Made by a program: the position numbers and the translations under genes
Source of the DNA: an uncultured Collinsella sp.
GTDB taxonomy: Bacteria > Actinomycetota > Coriobacteriia > Coriobacteriales > Coriobacteriaceae
Assembly: GCA_900544135.1 (NCBI GenBank)
Contig: UQTU01000017.1
Coordinates: forward strand, 1-56,153
DNA: 56,153 bases
Direction: 5' to 3'
Notes under the pieces: model-generated
What the model saw: only the letters and a program-made list of their open reading frames with translations
Told to the model about the DNA's origin: nothing
Database searches by the model: none
Shown here: in pieces, positions 51,286 to 56,153 of the stretch
Position numbering within the stretch: position 1 is the stretch's first letter
Layout of the letters: each line of letters starts with the position of its first letter

Positions 51286-51564
51286 ATGCCGGGAGAGGGT
51301 TTTAAGGCGCTGGCCGATCCTACGCGGCGGCGCATTTTGGAACTGCTGCGCGAGGGCAATTGCACGGCCGGGGAGCTTGCCGAGCATTTTGACATTAGCA
51401 AGCCGTCGCTCAGCCATCATTTGGCGACGCTCAAAAACGCCGGGTTGGTGACCGACGAGCGCCATGGCCAAAACATCGTTTACAGCTTAAACACCACCGT
51501 CATGCAGGACTTGATTGGCTGGTTTATGGGCTTTACAGACACTGAAGGTGATGAGGATGAATAA
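51286..51564 (+). CDS. ArsR-family repressor, SdpR-like
   Basis: A 92-residue winged-helix protein: FKALADPTRRRILELLREGNCTAGELAEHFDISKPSLSHHLATLKNAGLV, then VYSLNTTVMQDLIGWFMGF. The last helix and the adjacency to an SdpI-like gene match SdpR of the Bacillus sdp system, where it represses its own pair. No ArsR-type metal cysteine motif is visible. The ATG follows GAGAGGAGGTTCT; the SdpI-like gene overlaps its end by eight bases. Confidence 0.92.
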   Translation: MPGEGFKALADPTRRRILELLREGNCTAGELAEHFDISKPSLSHHLATLKNAGLVTDERHGQNIVYSLNTTVMQDLIGWFMGFTDTEGDEDE

Positions 51565-52261
51565 CGAAAACAAGGGCATTCACGCCACGGGGGTATCGCC
51601 GCGTGTATGGGCCATGCTTGTTGTGGTCTGCGCTATTAATGTCGCGGCGCACCTTATGGTGATGCCGAGCTTGCCTGCACAGATTCCCACGCACTGGGGA
51701 GCGAACGGCGCCGTCGACGGTTGGGGCCCTAGCTGGATGGCCTCCGCGCTCGGCGTGCTGCCTCTGGCACTTCTTGCAATGTTCTACGTGGTGCCACGCA
51801 TTGACCCCAAAGGTGAGGCATATCGAACCTCGGGCAAGTTCTATCAGGGCTTCGTAATCGCCTTCACCTTGTTCATGTGTGCCATAAGCTGGTTGGGTGA
51901 GCTTACGGTCTGGGGCGTGGTGCCGGCGGTCGGTTCGGTCAACGTGCTGATTTCCGGTGCTATCGGTTTGCTGTTCATCGGCGTAGGCAACTACTTGCCG
52001 CGTGTGAAGCAGAACTATACGCTCGGTATCAAGACGCCTTGGGCGCTTGCCGATCCCGAGAACTGGCGCCGTACGCAGCGTTTTGGCGGCGCCTGCTTTA
52101 TGGTGCTGGGCGTTGGCCTGATCGTGATGGGCGTGGCGGGCAGCGTGCTGTCGAGCGAAGTCGTCGCCGCGGTGATTGCGGTTCTGGCGTTTGGTTCAGC
52201 CGGAGCTGCCTACGTCTATTCGTATCTGCTGTGGCGCAAATCGCAGCGAGCCGCTCGTTAA
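51557..52261 (+). CDS. SdpI-family membrane protein
   Basis: A 234-residue membrane protein with about six helices. It has a DUF1648-type front (MPSLPAQIPTHWGANGAVDGWG) and the SdpI signature GNYLPRVKQNYTLGIKTPWALADPENWRRTQRFGG. In Bacillus, SdpI protects against the SdpC toxin and sequesters SdpR at the membrane. Many bacteria have SdpRI without the toxin, as seems true here. GAAGGTGATGAGG precedes the ATG at 51557; ATG at 51551 is an alternative. Confidence 0.92.
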   Translation: MNNENKGIHATGVSPRVWAMLVVVCAINVAAHLMVMPSLPAQIPTHWGANGAVDGWGPSWMASALGVLPLALLAMFYVVPRIDPKGEAYRTSGKFYQGFVIAFTLFMCAISWLGELTVWGVVPAVGSVNVLISGAIGLLFIGVGNYLPRVKQNYTLGIKTPWALADPENWRRTQRFGGACFMVLGVGLIVMGVAGSVLSSEVVAAVIAVLAFGSAGAAYVYSYLLWRKSQRAAR

Positions 52262-52325
52262 GGTTGCGGAAAACTAGCGTACGCAGTTCATAGTATGTTC
52301 CGGGGGACTTTTCCCAGGTAGTATT

Positions 52326-52354
52326 AGGGGGTGTGGGCAACCATGCCCCTTTTT
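52326..52354 (+). terminator. terminator of the sdpR-sdpI-like pair
   Basis: AGGGG...CCCCT with an inner GTGG/CCAT stem and GCAA loop, followed by TTTTT. Confidence 0.8.
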
Positions 52355-52445
52355 CGTTACGTTTCAGAGCTGGTTTCCTCATTTCGTTTCTACTAAAGCG
52401 AATCAAGAATAGGGAAACAACAGGTAGAAAGGATAAAACAGGCAA

Positions 52446-54125
52446 ATGGCGGAGTTTATCTACCAGATGTATCAGGCTCGCAAGGCCCATGGCGACAAGG
52501 TGATCCTTGACGACGTGACCCTGAGCTTCTACCCCGGTGCCAAGATCGGCGTCGTGGGTCCCAACGGCATGGGCAAGTCGACCCTGCTCAAGATCATGGC
52601 CGGCATCGAGGAGGTCTCCAACGGCGATGCCAGGCTCACCCCCGGCTACACCGTGGGCATCCTGCAGCAGGAGCCGCCGCTCGACGACGACAAGACCGTT
52701 ATCGAGAACGTGCGCATGGCGTTTGGCGATATGATCGCCAAGGTCGATCGCTTCAATAAGATCGGCGAGGAGATGTGCGACCCGGACTGCGACATGGACG
52801 CCCTCATGGCCGAGATGGGCAAGCTCCAGGGCGAGATCGACGCCGCCGACGGCTGGGATATCGATTCCAAGCTCGGTCAGGCCATGGACGCCCTGCAGCT
52901 GCCCGATTCCGACATGCCGGTCAACGTGCTTTCCGGCGGCGAGCGCCGTCGCGTGGCCCTGTGCAAGCTGCTGCTCGAAGCTCCCGACCTGCTGCTGCTC
53001 GACGAGCCCACGAACCACCTGGACGCCGAGTCGATCCTGTGGCTCGAGCACTTCCTGCACAACTACCAGGGTGCGGTGCTTGCCGTCACGCACGATCGCT
53101 ACTTCCTGGATAACGTTGCCGAGTGGATCTGCGAGGTCGACCGCGGTCACCTTTATCCCTACAAGGGCAACTACTCCACGTATCTGGAGACCAAGGCCGC
53201 CCGTATCGAGGCGCAGGGCAACCGCGATGCCAAGCTTGCCAAGCGCATGGAGGCAGAGCTCGAGTGGGTGCGCAGCTCGCCCAAGGCCCGTCAGGCCAAG
53301 AACAAGGCCCGTCTGGCTCGCTACGAGGAGATGGAGGCCGAGGCCCGCGCAAGCCAGAAGCTCGACTGGACCGACATCCGCATCCCTGTGGGCCCGCGTC
53401 TGGGCAGCAAGGTGCTCGAGGCCCATCATCTGCACAAGGAGTTCGATGGCCGCGTGCTCATCGATGACCTTTCGTTCACCCTGCCGCGCAACGGCATCGT
53501 GGGCGTCATCGGTCCCAACGGCGTCGGTAAGACCACGCTGTTCAAGACGATTGTGGGTCTGGAGCCGCTGACTTCGGGCGAGCTCGAGGTGGGCGAGACC
53601 GTCAAGATTTCTTACGTCGACCAGAACCGTTCCGGCATCGACCCCGACAAGAACCTGTGGGAGGTCGTCTCGGACGGCCTGGACCACATGATGGTCGGCG
53701 AGACCGAGGTTCCGAGCCGCGCGTACGTGGCGAGCTTTGGCTTTAAGGGCCAGGACCAGCAGAAGCGCGCTGGCGTACTCTCCGGTGGCGAGCGCAACCG
53801 TCTGAACCTGGCGCTTACGCTCAAGCAGGGCGGCAACCTGCTGCTCCTCGACGAGCCCACGAACGACCTCGACGTCGAGACGCTATCCTCGCTCGAAGCG
53901 GCGCTGCTTGAGTTCCCGGGCTGCTCGGTGGTCATTAGCCACGACCGCATGTTCCTGGACCGCGTTGCCACGCACATCCTGGCGTGGGAGGGCACCGACG
54001 AGAATCCGGGCAACTGGTATTGGTTTGAGGGCAACTTCGAGGCCTATCAGGCTAACCGCATCGAGCGCCTGGGCGAGGACGCAGCCCAGCCGCATCGTAT
54101 TCACCGCAAGCTCACGCGTGACTAG
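52446..54125 (+). CDS. ettA: energy-dependent translational throttle protein EttA (ABC-F)
   Basis: A 559-residue soluble twin-ATPase that binds the ribosomal E site and gates the first elongation step according to ATP/ADP level. The two nucleotide domains have Walker A GPNGMGKST and GPNGVGKTT, signatures LSGGERRRVAL and LSGGERNRLNL, and Walker B LLLLDEPTNHLDAES and LLLLDEPTNDLDVET. The EttA-type arm lies at about 95-145 and the P-site tether near 240-300 (RNDAKLAKRMEAELEWVRSSPKARQAK-like, basic). Length and arm match EttA rather than other ABC-F types. Single gene with its own terminator. Confidence 0.95.
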   Translation: MAEFIYQMYQARKAHGDKVILDDVTLSFYPGAKIGVVGPNGMGKSTLLKIMAGIEEVSNGDARLTPGYTVGILQQEPPLDDDKTVIENVRMAFGDMIAKVDRFNKIGEEMCDPDCDMDALMAEMGKLQGEIDAADGWDIDSKLGQAMDALQLPDSDMPVNVLSGGERRRVALCKLLLEAPDLLLLDEPTNHLDAESILWLEHFLHNYQGAVLAVTHDRYFLDNVAEWICEVDRGHLYPYKGNYSTYLETKAARIEAQGNRDAKLAKRMEAELEWVRSSPKARQAKNKARLARYEEMEAEARASQKLDWTDIRIPVGPRLGSKVLEAHHLHKEFDGRVLIDDLSFTLPRNGIVGVIGPNGVGKTTLFKTIVGLEPLTSGELEVGETVKISYVDQNRSGIDPDKNLWEVVSDGLDHMMVGETEVPSRAYVASFGFKGQDQQKRAGVLSGGERNRLNLALTLKQGGNLLLLDEPTNDLDVETLSSLEAALLEFPGCSVVISHDRMFLDRVATHILAWEGTDENPGNWYWFEGNFEAYQANRIERLGEDAAQPHRIHRKLTRD

Positions 54126-54134
54126 TAGCAAGTA

Positions 54135-54162
54135 GAAAGGCCGCCAGCAAGGGCGGCCTTTC
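54135..54162 (+). terminator. terminator of ettA
   Basis: GAAAGGCCGCC and GGCGGCCTTTC form a perfect 11-bp stem with a six-base loop; the T-run is short (TTTCTT). Confidence 0.75.
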
Positions 54163-54337
54163 TTGTAGCAATTGCACTGCAGCTATGCCCTGGCTGCTGG
54201 TTTGATTCATAATCAAAGTCATCTCTTTGGGATTAAAGCCCGTTTTTGCTATGAGTGATTTTCTAATTCCGTTTAAAACGTAAAGATGTATTGGGTTACA
54301 AGGACATAAGCAAATCGAATTGAAATATAACCAGTGC

Positions 54338-54365
54338 TGTAACGTTACAAAAAAGGTTATAGAAT
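54338..54365 (+). promoter_or_regulatory. possible promoter with a 12-bp palindrome
   Basis: TGTAACGTTACA is a perfect palindrome in an AT-rich leader, 16 bases before a TAGAAT -10 element; its left half could serve as -35. It lies 41 bases before the exported peptidase-like gene. A regulator for it is not apparent. Confidence 0.45.
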
Positions 54366-54405
54366 AGGAGTATCTTATAAGTCGCTCCTCTAGAAAGAAG
54401 AACAT

Positions 54406-55533
54406 ATGCTTTCGCGTCGTCGTTTTCTGCAACTTGTCGCGTCTTCAATTGTCGCCTTAGCCGCACGTCCGAAAGAGGTTTTTGCTTCGACGGGCAATAT
54501 TGATGGTGAGCAGATACAATTTACTTCAGAAATTGCGCAAGAGCTTGCCGATAAGTATATAAAGGGACTCCTCGGCTCTTCGTATACGCCTTCTGACCCT
54601 ATTCCTTTTGTAGACGTTGATGGGTCCCCGCTTGGCTACATTGTTCCGGTTGTGACATTCAATAGAGCCGCGGGCTATTTGGTTTTAGATGCTTCAGATG
54701 ATGAAATACTTACGGGATATCGTTTTGGAGACGGCTTAGTCAGCCCTATGGATCGGGGAGGAGATCTTGGTGTTGAGTCTTGTTCTTTCAATAACCCAGT
54801 CGTAATGATCAATCCATTTGAATTCGGTGTGCAATCTTTGGACGGTTCAATAACAACAAATTGCGGAAGAACAATCCCGGCTGTTTCCATAGAAGGACGG
54901 CCTGTCGTTTTATCGAATAAACCTTCAAGCTGGAACGATGTCGTAATTTACGCAACTCAAATGCAGGATTACACAGTATCTGGATTTCGTTCCATTTCTC
55001 AGTTTATGTCATATGATGAAAGCGAGATTAAGAGGCTTACTGCCCACTATGCTTGTATGGTGACAGCTTTTTCGAACGTTGCGGAACTGTATGGCATTGC
55101 CAATTTATATAGCGACCCTTCGCAATATATGCAGATATGGAATTACACCAATACCCATGCTCTTTCCGATGAAGAACAGACTGTTCCCGGCGTTGTTTTG
55201 GGCGGAACGCCGATATCAACCTGTGCAACGGGGTTTACAAATTACTGCGCAAGCAGAGGAAGTACTCTTATCGCCCGCACTGTCTCCTCTCCGGCTATCG
55301 CGAGCATTCAAAATGAGATTAACTCTAATAGACCGAATGTTTTACATGCGAGTTTGTACAACGGATCAGCCCATTCTGTAACAGCGGAGGCTTACGCCAC
55401 ACTTACTGGTAAGAAAACTGGAGAGACAAGGCAGATGATTGGCATAGCGGACGGCTGGAATTCATCTTTATCCTTCCTGAAGTATGATCAGAGCTATTAT
55501 GCGTGGACTTATGGAACGACTTTTTCGAAGTAG
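54406..55533 (+). CDS. Tat-exported cysteine-peptidase-like protein
   Basis: A 375-residue exported protein. The N-terminus MLSRRRFLQLVASSIVALAA has a twin-arginine motif. About residues 40-110 resemble the propeptide region of papain-like secreted peptidases (FTSEIAQELADKYIKGLL ... GYLVLDASDDE). The C-terminal half has a likely nucleophile Cys217 in HYACMVTAFSNVAELYGI and a likely His323 in GSAHSVTAEAYATL, followed by IGIADGWNSS, a layout like the C39/C10-type peptidases. Peptidase activity is inferred. The gene is visibly AT-richer than its surroundings, with different codon choice, suggesting transfer. A lipoprotein gene overlaps its end. Confidence 0.75.
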   Translation: MLSRRRFLQLVASSIVALAARPKEVFASTGNIDGEQIQFTSEIAQELADKYIKGLLGSSYTPSDPIPFVDVDGSPLGYIVPVVTFNRAAGYLVLDASDDEILTGYRFGDGLVSPMDRGGDLGVESCSFNNPVVMINPFEFGVQSLDGSITTNCGRTIPAVSIEGRPVVLSNKPSSWNDVVIYATQMQDYTVSGFRSISQFMSYDESEIKRLTAHYACMVTAFSNVAELYGIANLYSDPSQYMQIWNYTNTHALSDEEQTVPGVVLGGTPISTCATGFTNYCASRGSTLIARTVSSPAIASIQNEINSNRPNVLHASLYNGSAHSVTAEAYATLTGKKTGETRQMIGIADGWNSSLSFLKYDQSYYAWTYGTTFSK

Positions 55534-55903
55534 GGCGATTCGTCTAGCTCTGTCTTTGGTGCTGATGGCTTCATTGGTGGGCTGTTCAACAAAGGAAGAG
55601 ATATCGCGCGGAGGTTCCGGAGAAGTGACTGCGACAGACTCAGGTTCATTAGAAATAGCTGGCGGGCATGCCGATGTGATGTTACAAGGAAAAGGCGTGC
55701 TTAGGTCGATTGATGCTGAAGACGCTGTCTGCTCAATAGAGGATTTGAAGACAGGTGAAACTGCATCGTACCGAGTTTCGGATAATGCTGCGAATATGAT
55801 TGAGTCGATACCGACTGGAGCGCAGGTTTCTTTTAGATACTTTGCTCCGCAACTTGAGGATGAGCTTGCTTCTCTGGTGTCTATATGCGCCGATGACAAC
55901 TAA
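55511..55903 (+). CDS. small lipoprotein overlapping the peptidase-like gene
   Basis: A protein of about 130 residues. A basic start (MERLFRSRAIR) and a hydrophobic stretch end in the lipobox LVGC, so it is a membrane-anchored lipoprotein. The exposed part has a small beta-type domain (LEIAGGHADVMLQGKGVLRSIDAEDAVCSIEDLKTGE...). The start codon is unsure: ATGs at 55484, 55499 and 55511 are all inside the preceding gene, so translation is probably coupled. It shares the AT-rich composition of its neighbour and may help anchor, inhibit or guide the peptidase-like protein. No family recognised. Confidence 0.65.
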   Translation: MERLFRSRAIRLALSLVLMASLVGCSTKEEISRGGSGEVTATDSGSLEIAGGHADVMLQGKGVLRSIDAEDAVCSIEDLKTGETASYRVSDNAANMIESIPTGAQVSFRYFAPQLEDELASLVSICADDN

Positions 55904-55916
55904 AAGGTCTGAATTC

Positions 55917-55959
55917 AAACGGCCTCGGATGGTCAATTAGCTATCCGAGGCCGTTTTTT
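55917..55959. terminator. bidirectional terminator
   Basis: AAACGGCCTCGGAT and ATCCGAGGCCGTTT form a perfect 14-bp stem with A and T runs on the two sides, between the lipoprotein gene and the convergent gene at the right end. Confidence 0.93.
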
Positions 55960-56153
55960 ACTCGACCGGGGCTTCGACCTTGTCGATGGCCCAGGTGGCT
56001 CCGAGGCCGCCGGTGGTGTTGCGGCGAATGCGTACGGTGACTTCGTGGCGCTCGCCGGCCTGCGTGTAGCGCAGGGGGAAGCTTGCGCGGTTTCGCGCGG
56101 CCTCGATGGTGCCGCGTTCGCGGGCGATCCAGTAGTACTCGCCGACGATGCCG
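55958..56153 (-). CDS. 3' end of an unknown leftward gene (partial)
   Basis: The last 65 codons of a leftward frame run off the right edge. They read GIVGEYYWIARERGTIEA... and end TTGGLGATWAIDKVEAPVE, with strongly GC-rich third positions typical of real genes here. The stop lies at the edge of the bidirectional terminator. No family recognised from this fragment. Confidence 0.65.
   Translation of the reverse strand, partial: GIVGEYYWIARERGTIEAARNRASFPLRYTQAGERHEVTVRIRRNTTGGLGATWAIDKVEAPVE

Overview
The window looks like a chromosomal segment of a GC-rich, anaerobic Gram-positive gut bacterium of the class Coriobacteriia, most likely Collinsella or a close relative (inference from gene content, not from a marker gene). 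The reasons are class III ribonucleotide reductase, strong AGGAGG-type ribosome sites, a sortase-type surface protein, a secreted protein with the Tyr-rich C-terminal repeat common in this class, DUF3793, and high GC at third codon positions, which produces many long antisense ORFs. There is no prophage, rRNA or CRISPR array. Base composition drops clearly only in a two-gene cassette near the right end.

Left part (1-13 kb): the 3' end of a tRNA, then nrdD and nrdG for anaerobic dNTP synthesis, with NrdR-type boxes upstream and two large inverted repeats between the genes. A folate cluster (folE, an HD-domain hydrolase, folB) follows. Next come a leftward metallopeptidase and an M19 dipeptidase, an FKBP/SlyD-like isomerase with an orphan UreE-like protein, a HAD hydrolase, and leftward PerR, acylphosphatase, Gfo/Idh/MocA oxidoreductase, RNase HI and LysR genes. 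The LysR gene is divergent from metY, with a dyad and a small Cys-containing leader ORF between them.

Middle (14-37 kb): secreted and small membrane proteins, a PanE-like reductase, and an aldo/keto reductase with two 4Fe-4S motifs. A second Gfo/Idh/MocA gene and endonuclease IV are each preceded by a near-identical 79-bp hairpin repeat. A polar amino acid ABC transporter follows, then a flavodoxin/DUF3793 pair that may be iron-regulated, a membrane-anchored HMA metal-binding protein behind a CsoR-like operator, and a large wall-anchored surface protein. An SOS-type Y-family polymerase with a LexA-like box and its YolD-like partner come next, then pgi. A leftward three-gene module encodes a VirD4/TraG-like ATPase, a ClpP-like protease and an unknown protein.

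Right-centre (37.1-49.3 kb): a HAD phosphatase and a GntR/HutC regulator, then an uninterrupted ten-gene catabolic run: YfcC-type transporter, amidohydrolase, FrlC-like epimerase, FrlB-like deglycase, two FrlD-like kinases, a second amidohydrolase, YjbQ, BtpA-like and FGGY kinase. I read this as an expanded fructosamine (Amadori product) pathway. Both amidohydrolases have lost expected metal ligands, and the last four genes are not part of the known frl pathway. This is the strongest candidate for an undescribed system.

Right end (49.3-56.2 kb): TatD, TcdA, a candidate structured small RNA with promoter and terminator, an SdpR/SdpI pair, EttA, an AT-rich Tat-exported cysteine-peptidase-like protein with an overlapping lipoprotein gene, and the 3' end of an unknown leftward gene.
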